Both the position numbers and the translations under genes were made by a program. Under the pieces are notes generated by a model. The model saw nothing but the letters and a program-made list of their open reading frames with translations. It did no database searches and was not told the origin of the DNA. Source: Lachnospiraceae bacterium (GTDB taxonomy: Bacteria > Bacillota > Clostridia > Lachnospirales > Lachnospiraceae). From it: DNA of 64,000 nucleotides. Position 1 is the first letter of the stretch, and the number at the start of each line of letters is the position of its first letter. The DNA lies in contig JAAZZQ010000078.1 in NCBI GenBank assembly GCA_014239155.1, forward strand, positions 1 through 64,000, written 5' to 3'. This document shows, in pieces, positions 1-8,586 of this stretch.

Positions 1-327
1 GTCAATAAGATAATTAATTGCGATACAACATTTTTCGGCGTATTTGTCAAGTGTTTTTTTAATTTTAGAAATTATTTTTTCTGTGTAAGAAGGGACAAGT
101 TCGGCTTAAGTTGACGACATTGTGTCCCCCTTAGCCTTCTTTCAATCTATATATTTGGTCTTTTCTGTATTCATCCATGTTTTCCTTCATATGAGGAAAT
201 AATAGCTATATAGCAAAAATGGAATAGTAAAACAAATCCTTATGCATTCTTTTTAATCTAAAAATTATATAAAACAAGTAACTGTCATCCATTAAACGGT
301 TTTCAAACTATATTGCGTGATAAAAAT
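1..327. other. Intergenic DNA at the left edge
   Basis: AT-rich stretch with no convincing open reading frame on either strand. A weak inverted repeat (GGGACA near 92 against TGTCCC near 122) is visible but it has no clear U-tract, so I do not call a terminator. Nothing else is recognised here. Confidence 0.5.
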
Positions 328-690
328 TTATCGCTCAAGTTTTTCTAAGCTCTTGATTAATACATCAGAACAATAAAACTCGAGTTTATTTTCCTCATAG
401 TCTCCAACCTCATATCTTGAATTATTTTCGTATCCTCTTACAGACATATCTTTGATGTAGAATCCTGAAATTTGTCCATTTCCCTCAAAGCGAAAAGAAT
501 CTACATCTTTACATTCTATCAAAATTTTATAATTATTATGACTCCTTATTTCCAATGCAAGATTTCTATACTCATCCCAAGATGCGCTATCAAAAATAGT
601 TTCCCATCTCAAAGAAATAATCTCATGAAACATATTAAAACCATCCATATCAAAATCTGAAAAAACAGATTTCATTATAGATAAATCCAT
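328..690 (-). CDS. Small acidic protein resembling polymorphic-toxin immunity proteins
   Basis: About 120 residues, acidic, with no signal peptide or membrane segment. The aromatic-rich pattern (LRWETIFDSASWDEYRN, then FRFEGNGQISGFYIKDMSV) has the look of small immunity proteins of polymorphic toxin systems, possibly the Imm50 group; this is family resemblance by eye, not a search result. I chose the start at 690 because GGGAG lies 7-8 nt before that ATG; a start ten codons upstream has no such site. No toxin gene is adjacent, so it may be an orphan immunity gene or have its partner beyond the left edge. The palindromic element at 776-940 lies just upstream. Confidence 0.6.
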   Translation of the reverse strand: MDLSIMKSVFSDFDMDGFNMFHEIISLRWETIFDSASWDEYRNLALEIRSHNNYKILIECKDVDSFRFEGNGQISGFYIKDMSVRGYENNSRYEVGDYEENKLEFYCSDVLIKSLEKLER

Positions 691-775
691 TTTAAACACT
701 CCCTTATCCATACAAATCAAAACCTAATAGACCACTTATATTCCAATTCATTGCATACGAGTGGTTTGTGGGATT

Positions 776-940
776 CTAGTACAACGTTTTTTAATCTCTC
801 ATATACTAAACACTCACTATTTGTGCCATTGCCGCGTTATCGTCAGTCGACAATGCCACCGCATTGCCTCCTTCCTCCGCCTTGCACTGACACAAATATC
901 AAGCACTTAGTATACAAGGATTAAGAAAACGTTGTACTAG
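776..940. repeat. 165-bp imperfect palindrome, MITE-like
   Basis: The two ends are perfect 15-bp inverted copies (CTAGTACAACGTTTT at 776-790, reverse complement at 926-940). The similarity continues inward with gaps for about 55 nt on each arm (TTAAT, ATACTAA and ATTTGTG blocks recur). The centre is about 50 nt and GC-richer. Transcribed, it would fold into one long hairpin. The shape suits a non-autonomous miniature transposable element or an extragenic palindrome. I see no clear target-site duplication and no second copy in this window. Confidence 0.65.
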
Positions 941-965
941 TTGCGCAGATAGAAAAATTACACAA

Positions 966-1796
966 TTATACATTTGATAACAATGACACAAAGTCGGAAA
1001 TTCGTTCACGTGCCACGTATAGCGTACTGTCCGCGCGAGCACTCATACTCCATTTTACCAATGTCATAACGCCCTGTTCGATTTCTATACAGGTAATGCA
1101 ACGCGGATGCACACAACTGCCTGTATTATAATAAAAAGAAGGCTCACTTGGCATCACGGGACGATGTGTATGCCCTGTTATCAGAATATGCCTGTTTTGA
1201 GATGCCCAATCTCTTAGCCGTGTCTCGCACTTATTTTTGACATGGTAATTTTTTGCCGCACTGGTAGGATCAAGCACGCCCAAGTTTTCTAGTGGGCTCC
1301 ACAAATATCGAACACAAAAACATGCCACTCGCCAAAATGTAGAATTAAACAGACTTGCCTGATGCCCATGTGTTAAATACAGTGCGCGCTGTGGCATATT
1401 GGGCGGATTTAAAATAATTCCCTCATAAAAAGTGTACGGGAGCTGCAATTTATTTTTCTTTTTAATCATATCATGATTGCCATAAATAAGATATAATCTA
1501 TTTTGTTTATGTAGCAATGTAAAAATTTCAAATACTTCGTCATGCACTTCAACAATATTTTTCATATTGCGGTTCTCCCAGAGTTCATCTCCATCACCAA
1601 GCTCAATATATGTAAATCCTCTTTTGTAATAATATTTCAGCGCCGCGAAAAAGAGATGTTGGTTTTTTAGAAAATTATCAGAGGAAGTGCCAATCCCCCT
1701 ATGGCAATCACTCATTAGAACATACCGTGAGCGATAGGTTAATGGCAAGACTGGGGCATCGCAAAAAGCATGCCCCAGCCGCGATGAAACACTCAC
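966..1796 (-). CDS. Calcineurin-like metallophosphoesterase
   Basis: 276 residues carrying the ordered metal-binding motifs of the calcineurin-like phosphoesterase fold: SDCHRG near residue 29, GDGDELW near 67, YGNHDM near 105, LTHGHQ near 141 and TGHTHRP near 207. Such enzymes use a two-metal centre to hydrolyse phosphoesters; the substrate cannot be read from the sequence. No signal peptide is seen. Its start codon overlaps the stop of the upstream DUF4474 gene by 4 nt (ATGA), so the two are translationally coupled and probably act together. Confidence 0.88.
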   Translation of the reverse strand: MSVSSRLGHAFCDAPVLPLTYRSRYVLMSDCHRGIGTSSDNFLKNQHLFFAALKYYYKRGFTYIELGDGDELWENRNMKNIVEVHDEVFEIFTLLHKQNRLYLIYGNHDMIKKKNKLQLPYTFYEGIILNPPNMPQRALYLTHGHQASLFNSTFWRVACFCVRYLWSPLENLGVLDPTSAAKNYHVKNKCETRLRDWASQNRHILITGHTHRPVMPSEPSFYYNTGSCVHPRCITCIEIEQGVMTLVKWSMSARADSTLYVARERISDFVSLLSNV

Positions 1797-2728
1797 AGGC
1801 GCCCCTTTCTACAACACCGTTTGCGACAGTAATATTCCTTCCGATGGCAGCGCTTGTTGAAACGGCGCATCCGAAACAGCCGTCGGAATGCTCCTGGAAT
1901 AAAGTAGTACAGACACAAAACCCTATCCTCAGTACGTTGAAACGGTTTTGTCACCCACAAGTAGAGCTTGCAGAAAATCTTATTTTTCCACTGTGAAAAC
2001 CGTCGCCAAAACCGTGTACACAACTTGTAATGTACCTTGCGTGCACGGTCAAAATGAATTGTTACGCAAAATCCGTTGACAGAAAAATTACGTTCCGCAC
2101 AGCCAGCCTTGCGTAGTCCACTGATAAAGGCAAACTGCATTCTCTTGTTTGGAAACCGTATTGTCGCTTTCATGCACAAATCCGACGGCCACACAAAGCT
2201 GCCTGTAAAGAACGCAGTCAGCCACCAATGATTTTGAGTGACTTTAACGCAATTGCCATTCCTGCCACAGAGCACAAATGAGCAGTTTAGCAGCTCCATG
2301 TTTGATGCTGCTTCAAATCGTGTGGTTTTATACTCCTTCTCAGAGAGAATCCTGTCCGCATGATAAATGCCAATTTCGGCTCCTGCATTGATGCCATACT
2401 GTCCTTTCCAGAACTCAATCAGCCACGTTTTGCCTTCATAGTCAAAGTAGACTGGCAGCGTATCAAAAACCATTTGAAAGCGCGGCGCCATGTAGTCGTA
2501 AACCCATGCGTAGCCCGCCTCCCTCTGCCATGCATCTAGCGTGCTCGAAAAGAAGCCGCATTCATCATGGAAACAATATCCAAATGGCTTGACGAGCTCC
2601 TCAACCTTGCAGCATTTTTGGTATTTGTCCATAGACTGAATCCTGCAAATAATTTTCTTTTTCCGAAAATGGAAAAAGACACTGCATATAAGTGCAACAA
2701 GTAACAAAATAATTAGGATAAAATACAT
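1793..2728 (-). CDS. DUF4474-type membrane-anchored protein
   Basis: 311 residues. Residues 1-20 form an N-terminal hydrophobic anchor followed by a basic stretch (FRKKK), so the bulk is probably cytoplasmic. The central region (about 45-215), with DAWQREAGYAWVYDY and IEFWKGQYGINAGAEIGIY, matches what I know of DUF4474, a family of unknown function common in Lachnospiraceae. The C-terminal 80 residues are very rich in Arg, Cys and Lys (CHRKEYYCRKRCCRKGRL at the end). It overlaps the metallophosphoesterase by 4 nt. Function is unknown. Confidence 0.75.
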   Translation of the reverse strand: MYFILIILLLVALICSVFFHFRKKKIICRIQSMDKYQKCCKVEELVKPFGYCFHDECGFFSSTLDAWQREAGYAWVYDYMAPRFQMVFDTLPVYFDYEGKTWLIEFWKGQYGINAGAEIGIYHADRILSEKEYKTTRFEAASNMELLNCSFVLCGRNGNCVKVTQNHWWLTAFFTGSFVWPSDLCMKATIRFPNKRMQFAFISGLRKAGCAERNFSVNGFCVTIHFDRARKVHYKLCTRFWRRFSQWKNKIFCKLYLWVTKPFQRTEDRVLCLYYFIPGAFRRLFRMRRFNKRCHRKEYYCRKRCCRKGRL

Positions 2729-2812
2729 AAGACCTATTCCAATCTATAAGTTTATTATAGCTTATGTTGGAATATGACGGTTTGTGTAAAATATTTGTAG
2801 ATTTTATGTGGA

Positions 2813-4243
2813 CTATAACAATTCTTTGAGCACTTTATTGACCATACCAGGATCTGCCTTACCTTTCATCGCCTTCATTGTCTGTCCAACCAGAAATCCT
2901 ATTGCCTTTTGCTTACCACCGCGATAGTCCTCCACCGACTGCGGATTTGCCGCGATAACCTCCTCGATGATTTTTCGGAGTGCACCCTCATCGTTTACTG
3001 TCTTTAAACCCTTCTCCTCCACATACTTTTCAGGATCGATATCTTCGGCAAACATCACCTCAAATATTTCTTTCGCCACAGTAGAGTTCACAGCTTTACT
3101 GTCCACCAGCCCTATCAGCCTTGCCAGATTTTGCGGTGAAAAACAAATATCCTCAGGATCCATATTTTTTTCTTTTAATAGACGAAGCGTCTCCCCCATC
3201 AGCCAATTTGACACCTTTTTTGGCTGACCGCATATCGCCACAGTCTCCTCAAATAAGTCTGCCAAATGCTTAGAATCTGTAATAATACCAATATCATACT
3301 CTGGAATATCAAACTCCTTTTTATAGCGCGCCATTTTCTCCTCGCGAAATTCCGGCTGGTTGTCTCTAACCTGTTGCAGCCACGCATCACTGATATAGAC
3401 AGGGACCAAATCTGGATCTGGAAAATATCGGTAGTCCTGCGCATCCTCTTTCGAGCGCATCGCATAGGAATACTCTTTTGTGTCGTCCCAGCGCCTTGTC
3501 TCCTGTGTCACTTGCTGCCCTGTCTCAAGTAGCTCAATCTGCCGTTCACGCTCTCCTGCAATCGCGTGTGTAATTGCCCGAAATGAATTAAGATTTTTCA
3601 TCTCTGTGCGCGTTCCGAATGTCTCCGCACCGACTTCTCTGACAGAAAGGTTGACGTCCGCGCGCATGGAACCTTCATTTAATTTACAGTCAGAAACACC
3701 CAGATACTGCACAATCATACGCAGTTTTTCAAGGTATGCGATAACCTCCTCGGCACTGCGCATATCAGGTTCCGATACAATCTCAATCAGCGGCACGCCA
3801 GAGCGGTTGTAATCCACCAGCGAACAGTCCTCCCACTCATCATGAATCAACTTTCCGGCATCTTCCTCCATATGAATCTCATGAATGCCCACCGATTTTT
3901 TCCCCTCGGAAGTTTCAATATCCACATACCCATTTCTGCAAATTGGCAAATACAACTGGCTAATTTGATAATTCTGAGGGTTATCTGGATAAAAATAATT
4001 TTTTCGGTCAAATTTACAATACTGTGTAATGGTGCAGTTTGTGGCAAGTCCAACCGCCATCGCATAGTTTACCACCTGTTTATTCAGCACTGGAAGCGAA
4101 CCCGGCATGCCTGTACAGACAGGGCAAGTATGCGTATTTGGCGCCCCGCCAAACGCTGTGGAACAACCACAGAAAATTTTTGTTTTTGTCGCAAGCTCTA
4201 CATGCACTTCCAGACCAATCACGGTTTCATATTGTTTTGCCAT
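2813..4243 (-). CDS. gatB: Aspartyl/glutamyl-tRNA amidotransferase subunit B
   Basis: 476 residues, the usual GatB length. GatB binds misacylated Asp-tRNAAsn or Glu-tRNAGln, activates the carboxyl with ATP and receives ammonia from GatA. The start YETVIGLEVHVEL and the zinc-site cysteines (CGCSTAFGG then TCPVCTG) are characteristic, and the C-terminal YqeY-like tail domain ends in MVNKVLKELL. It starts 4 nt after the gatA stop, last gene of gatCAB. This complex supplies Gln-tRNAGln and/or Asn-tRNAAsn where the direct synthetase is missing. Confidence 0.97.
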   Translation of the reverse strand: MAKQYETVIGLEVHVELATKTKIFCGCSTAFGGAPNTHTCPVCTGMPGSLPVLNKQVVNYAMAVGLATNCTITQYCKFDRKNYFYPDNPQNYQISQLYLPICRNGYVDIETSEGKKSVGIHEIHMEEDAGKLIHDEWEDCSLVDYNRSGVPLIEIVSEPDMRSAEEVIAYLEKLRMIVQYLGVSDCKLNEGSMRADVNLSVREVGAETFGTRTEMKNLNSFRAITHAIAGERERQIELLETGQQVTQETRRWDDTKEYSYAMRSKEDAQDYRYFPDPDLVPVYISDAWLQQVRDNQPEFREEKMARYKKEFDIPEYDIGIITDSKHLADLFEETVAICGQPKKVSNWLMGETLRLLKEKNMDPEDICFSPQNLARLIGLVDSKAVNSTVAKEIFEVMFAEDIDPEKYVEEKGLKTVNDEGALRKIIEEVIAANPQSVEDYRGGKQKAIGFLVGQTMKAMKGKADPGMVNKVLKELL

Positions 4244-4247
4244 CTTC

Positions 4248-5696
4248 TCACCTCATTTCTTTACTGTATGTCTGTTCATATGTGTATGCTGCCTGTATCA
4301 GCCTCTTTTCCTGAAAGCTATCTGCAATTAGCTGCAATCCAATTGGCAGTCCCTTTGTGTCTATTCCACAGGGCAATGAAATACCGGGCAGTCCCGCCAG
4401 ATTCACGGATATTGTATAAATGTCACCAAGATACATTTTCAACGGATCTGATAAACTTTCGCCAATCTTTGGTGCTGTGGTTGGCGCGACAGGTCCTAGA
4501 ATCAAGTCATACTTTGCAAAAGCTTCATCAAAAGCTTTTTTTATCATCGCCTTTACTTTGAGTGCTTTCAGATAATAGGCGTCATAATAACCGGAACTCA
4601 ATACAAATGAACCAAGCATAATTCTGCGTTTTACCTCCGCGCCAAAGCCCTCGGAGCGCGTCTTTTTGTACATATCATGAAGTCCTTTATATGACGCAGC
4701 GCGATAACCGTACTTAATACCGTCAAAACGTTCCAAATTTGAGCTTGCCTCTGCTGCCGCAATTGTATAATACGTTGGTATTGCATACTCGACAAGGCTC
4801 AGATCAAACTCTTCAACAACTGCCCCCTTTGCAGCCAGTGTCTTTGCAGCGGCGAACACTGCATCTTTAACCTCACTGTCAAGTCCCTCTCCAAAATAGT
4901 CCCTTGGAATACCAATTTTCATTCCCTTTACATCATCTATCAAAGCTGTTGTAAAATCTGTGTCTTTTCTTTCAACAGAAGTAGAATCCTTTGTGTCATG
5001 GGAAGCAATAGCCTCCAGAACAGCCGCACAATCCGCCACATTTTTTGTCAGTGGTCCAATTTGGTCAAGCGAGGAACCATATGCAACCAGACCATAGCGC
5101 GAAACAGTTCCATAAGTGGGTTTTAATCCCACTACGCCACAAAAAGATGCCGGCTGTCTAATAGAACCGCCTGTGTCAGAGCCAAGTGCAAAAAAGCACT
5201 CTCCTGCCGCTACTGCTGCGGCAGAGCCGCCTGAAGATCCCCCCGGAACGTGATCTGTATTCCACGGATTTCTGGTCACACCATACGCGGAGGTCTCGGT
5301 CGTGGAGCCCATTGCAAACTCATCCATATTGGTCTTACCAATCATCACTGCTCCTGCCTTCTCAAGATTGAGAACGGCCTCTGCCGAAAACGTAGGAACA
5401 AAATTTTCCAATATTTTTGAAGAACAGGTAGTACGTATTCCCTCTGTGCACAGATTGTCCTTAATGGCAACTGGAACTCCTGCAAGCATTCCTGTCAATT
5501 CTCCTTTTTCAATCTTTTCCTGTGTGATAGTTGCTGTCTTGAATGCCTGTTCTCTGTCAATTGTCACATAGGCATTTACGGTACTCTCTTTCTCATCAAT
5601 CCGTGCAAACACTGCTTCCATCGCCTCAACTGCAGTGACTTTACCCGCCTTGATTGCCGCGGAGAGCTCCACGGCGCTGTATGCTAAAATATCCAT
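4248..5696 (-). CDS. gatA: Aspartyl/glutamyl-tRNA amidotransferase subunit A
   Basis: 482 residues of the amidase-signature family. The Ser-cisSer-Lys triad is visible: Lys79 in VAIKDN, Ser154 in PGGSSGGS and Ser178 in GSDTGGS. GatA hydrolyses glutamine and channels ammonia to GatB for transamidation of Glu-tRNAGln and/or Asp-tRNAAsn in the cytoplasm. It lies 34 nt after gatC and 4 nt before gatB, the canonical gatCAB order. Nothing unusual in length or motifs. Confidence 0.97.
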   Translation of the reverse strand: MDILAYSAVELSAAIKAGKVTAVEAMEAVFARIDEKESTVNAYVTIDREQAFKTATITQEKIEKGELTGMLAGVPVAIKDNLCTEGIRTTCSSKILENFVPTFSAEAVLNLEKAGAVMIGKTNMDEFAMGSTTETSAYGVTRNPWNTDHVPGGSSGGSAAAVAAGECFFALGSDTGGSIRQPASFCGVVGLKPTYGTVSRYGLVAYGSSLDQIGPLTKNVADCAAVLEAIASHDTKDSTSVERKDTDFTTALIDDVKGMKIGIPRDYFGEGLDSEVKDAVFAAAKTLAAKGAVVEEFDLSLVEYAIPTYYTIAAAEASSNLERFDGIKYGYRAASYKGLHDMYKKTRSEGFGAEVKRRIMLGSFVLSSGYYDAYYLKALKVKAMIKKAFDEAFAKYDLILGPVAPTTAPKIGESLSDPLKMYLGDIYTISVNLAGLPGISLPCGIDTKGLPIGLQLIADSFQEKRLIQAAYTYEQTYSKEMR

Positions 5697-5730
5697 CTTA
5701 TTCCCCCATTCTTGTCAAGATATTGCACAT

Positions 5731-6024
5731 TTAATCAAATGTTTTTGGCACCATAAACATATTGTCTTTTTCACCGGGCGCATTTTTCAAAGTCTTCTCA
5801 CTTTCATCACCGTTTGTCACCACATCCTCACGAAATACATTCTGCACCGAAAATACATGAGACATCGGTTCAATCTCTGTCGTGTCTAACGCTGCTAGTT
5901 TGTCAATATAGTCAAGCATTCTGCCCATATCTTTCTTCGCCTGCTTTTTCTCGTCCTCCGAGAGTGCAAGCTTGGCAAGAATTCCTACATATTCGATTGT
6001 TTCATCTGTAATTATATTTGCCAT
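5731..6024 (-). CDS. gatC: Aspartyl/glutamyl-tRNA amidotransferase subunit C
   Basis: About 97 residues. GatC wraps around and stabilises the GatA-GatB interface. The pattern [33 protein letters not shown], then the PMSHVF and NVFREDVV segments is typical. I start it at the ATG at 6024 because AGGAGG lies 6 nt upstream; a GTG two codons earlier would overlap that site. First gene of gatCAB; a hairpin-rich leader (6085-6340) lies directly upstream. Confidence 0.95.
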   Translation of the reverse strand: MANIITDETIEYVGILAKLALSEDEKKQAKKDMGRMLDYIDKLAALDTTEIEPMSHVFSVQNVFREDVVTNGDESEKTLKNAPGEKDNMFMVPKTFD

Positions 6025-6084
6025 ATCCACCCTCCTGCTCTTGTCACATTTCGTAACAGTTCAGCCTTTGGCTTCCTATTACAA

Positions 6085-6340
6085 GCATCAAGCTATGCAT
6101 AATCGCTTCGCGATAGCTTGATGCATCTCTGCCACTACATTATTTTACGGACTTTTCATTCAAGAATACCATCGGCATTCTTGCTGCGGCGTGCGAGTCA
6201 GCTCTGCTGACAAATTACGGATTCGCACGCCTGCAATTTTGCCGGAGGCTTATCTCAACCGGAGATTGTACTCCCACTGAGACAAAATTGTATTTTATTC
6301 ACCACTTACAGAAGTGGGAGTCTTCTCCAACTGAGATAAA
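6085..6340. repeat. Multi-hairpin intergenic element between aspS and gatC (repeat family B, copy 1)
   Basis: Four successive inverted repeats fill this gap. GCATCAAGCTAT at 6085-6096 pairs with its complement at 6113-6124. CAAGAAT near 6161 pairs with ATTCTTG near 6177. GCGTGCGA near 6189 pairs with TCGCACGC near 6222 and encloses GTCAGCTCTGCTGAC. A long arm of about 28 nt (TTATCTCAAC...CTCCCACT from 6250) pairs with 6312-6340. The segment from about 6190 to 6340 recurs, diverged, at 13940-14085. It lies in the likely gatC 5' leader, so it may be a mobile repeat, a structured RNA or an RNA-processing site. Confidence 0.6.
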
Positions 6341-6375
6341 TGCAAAGTCCTAGACTGAACTGTAACCACATTTAT

Positions 6376-8112
6376 TTAGTCCCTAACTTTAATATGCACC
6401 TCGCGCAACTGTTGTTCTGTGACATCATTTGGCGCGCCGCACATTAAATCCTGCGCCGATCCACTCATTGGGAAAGCAATCACTTCCCTAATATTTTCCT
6501 CATTTTTCAACAACATAAGCATTCTGTCAATCCCCGGCGCCATGCCTGCATGTGGCGGTGCACCAAACTGAAATGCCTGATAGAGCGCACCAAACTTTGA
6601 CTGCAATGTCTCCTTATCATATCCAGCAATCTCAAACGCTTTTACCATAATCTCCAAGTCATGGTTTCTAACAGCGCCACTCGACAGCTCCACACCATTG
6701 CATACAATGTCGTACTGATATGCCAAAATGTCTAATGGGTCCTCACTGTTCAACGCTTCAAGCCCGCCCTGCGGCATGGAAAACGGATTGTGTGTAAAGC
6801 CAATTTGCTTTGTTTCTAAATCGCGCTCAAACATTGGAAAATCATTGATATAGCAAAACCGATATGCATTCTTTTCACACAGATCAAGCTTCTCACCAAG
6901 CGCAATACGCAGCTGCCCTGCATAGTAGTTCGCCCGCTCCTCCTTATCTGCAATAAAGAAAATCGTATCGCCTGCCTCCAATCCTGCAATTACAGCAAGC
7001 TCTGGCTTCAGCTCGTCTGGAATAAACTTGTCAATGGGTCCTTTGTATGCCCTATCCTCCGCAATCTCAAGATATCCAAGACCGCCCATCCCCATGCCCG
7101 TCGCAAATCCCAATAGCTTTTCATGGAAACCCTTTGACATCTCAGCATGTACCTTGATTGCCCGCACCGTTTTTCCAATAAAAGGCTTAAATGAACACTT
7201 TTGAAAAAAGTCTGTCACGTCAAGAATGCGCAGAGGGTTTCTTAAATCTGGTTTATCTGTGCCAAATTCCAACATTGCCTGTCTGTAACTAATAATCGGA
7301 TAAGGTGCCTTTGTCACCGTAAACCCTTCCGGCGCAAACTTCTCAAATGTTGCTGAAAGCACCTCCTCACCAACTTGGAATACATCCTCCTGTGTTGCGA
7401 AGCTCATCTCAAAATCAAGTTGATAAAACTCGCCCGGCGAACGGTCTGCGCGCGCGTCCTCGTCACGGAAGCACGGTGCAATCTGAAAATACTTGTCAAA
7501 GCCAGACGCCATCAAAAGCTGTTTATACTGCTGCGGCGCCTGTGGAAGCGCATAAAATTTGCCCTTGTACTTTCTTGAAGGAACGATATAATCCCTTGCA
7601 CCTTCTGGTGATGACGCACACAAAATCGGTGTCTGAATCTCCAAAAATCCCATCTCCGTCATCTTCTGCCGCAGAAAGCAAATGACCTGAGAACGGAAAA
7701 TCATATTATCCTTTACCTTTTTGTTTCTGAGGTCTAAATAACGGTATTTCAGCCGCACTTCCTCACGTGTTTCCTTTGATGTCATAATTTCAAATGGAAG
7801 TTTCTGGTATACTTTTCCAAGCACTGTTACCTTTTTCGCATCCAGCTCAATTGTCCCTGTTGGAATCTTGGGATTGTAAGTCTCCTCATCACGCTTTTCC
7901 ACAAATCCCTCAATGGAGAGACACATCTCTTTTGTAATACCATCTAAAAGAGAGGTATCTCTCATAACCACCTGCAATACACCATACATATCGCGCAGGT
8001 CGATAAACGATACACCACCGTGATCCCGAATGTTCTCCACCCAGCCCGCCACATGTAACGTCTGACCAATATGCTGTTCACTAATTTCTTTCATTGTAAT
8101 ATCTCTGTACAT
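6376..8112 (-). CDS. aspS: Aspartyl-tRNA synthetase, bacterial type
   Basis: 578 residues, the normal bacterial length including the GAD insertion. It has an N-terminal OB-fold anticodon-binding domain (HVAGWVENIRDHGGVSFIDLRD), class II motif 2 (FRDEDARADRSPGEF) and motif 3 (GIDRMLMLL). It charges tRNAAsp with aspartate. Because GatCAB is encoded next door, the enzyme may be non-discriminating and also make Asp-tRNAAsn; that depends on whether the genome has asnS. GAGGAGG lies 7 nt before the ATG. Expression is evidently controlled by the T-box leader upstream. Confidence 0.97.
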   Translation of the reverse strand: MYRDITMKEISEQHIGQTLHVAGWVENIRDHGGVSFIDLRDMYGVLQVVMRDTSLLDGITKEMCLSIEGFVEKRDEETYNPKIPTGTIELDAKKVTVLGKVYQKLPFEIMTSKETREEVRLKYRYLDLRNKKVKDNMIFRSQVICFLRQKMTEMGFLEIQTPILCASSPEGARDYIVPSRKYKGKFYALPQAPQQYKQLLMASGFDKYFQIAPCFRDEDARADRSPGEFYQLDFEMSFATQEDVFQVGEEVLSATFEKFAPEGFTVTKAPYPIISYRQAMLEFGTDKPDLRNPLRILDVTDFFQKCSFKPFIGKTVRAIKVHAEMSKGFHEKLLGFATGMGMGGLGYLEIAEDRAYKGPIDKFIPDELKPELAVIAGLEAGDTIFFIADKEERANYYAGQLRIALGEKLDLCEKNAYRFCYINDFPMFERDLETKQIGFTHNPFSMPQGGLEALNSEDPLDILAYQYDIVCNGVELSSGAVRNHDLEIMVKAFEIAGYDKETLQSKFGALYQAFQFGAPPHAGMAPGIDRMLMLLKNEENIREVIAFPMSGSAQDLMCGAPNDVTEQQLREVHIKVRD

Positions 8113-8197
8113 TTCATATCCTCCTCAACAAATACATCTTTTCTCAAAGTTTTCCTGTAATATTAACACAAAAAACTCAAGAAAATGTTTATTATGT

Positions 8198-8530
8198 CAA
8201 AAAATCCCGGAATACAAAATGTATTCCGGGACGGATAATTGAATTATACCCGCGGTACCACCCGCATTGATAAAACATCAAACTATATTGACGTCTTATC
8301 CTCTCTTACGCTTAACGCACGTTTACGTATTGCCCTATTAAGATACAATATCATTTGCACCTTTTCAAGCAATCTGCTCCAGAGTGTTCCCTTCGCCAGC
8401 TTCCGCGGACAGCGCTCTCAGTCGGTGACGCTGTATTCCTGTCGTTTTCATTGGCAAGAGTCTCTTTCATGGCATTTTCTTGAAGTCTATATGATTCTCA
8501 TTTCTATTCCAAGATTTTTTGCTGTACTTA
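8198..8530 (-). promoter_or_regulatory. T-box riboswitch leader of aspS
   Basis: On the minus strand the diagnostic T-box GGGTGGTACCGCGG sits at 8250-8263. It is followed by an intrinsic terminator at 8205-8231 with an 11-bp stem (TCCCGGAATAC/GTATTCCGGGA) and a run of U. Further upstream, ACACTCTGGAG resembles the conserved 3' side of stem I. T-box RNAs bind uncharged cognate tRNA through a specifier codon and the NCCA end to allow read-through. A candidate GAC (Asp) specifier is at 8441-8443, but I cannot fold the stem to prove it. The 5' limit is approximate. Confidence 0.92.
8205..8231 (-). terminator. T-box attenuator terminator
   Basis: Perfect 11-bp stem with a 5-nt loop, followed on the minus strand by ATTTTTT. 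It is the regulated terminator of the aspS T-box and would form when tRNAAsp is charged. Confidence 0.9.
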
Positions 8531-8586
8531 GAATAGCACAGGCAAAAAATCATTGCAAGTATTTTTTGCAAAACTTTTGCTTGTCG

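Noticed and set aside
472..660. Plus-strand frame opposite the immunity-like gene
   Set aside because: Antisense shadow with no start signal; the minus frame has a good ribosome binding site.
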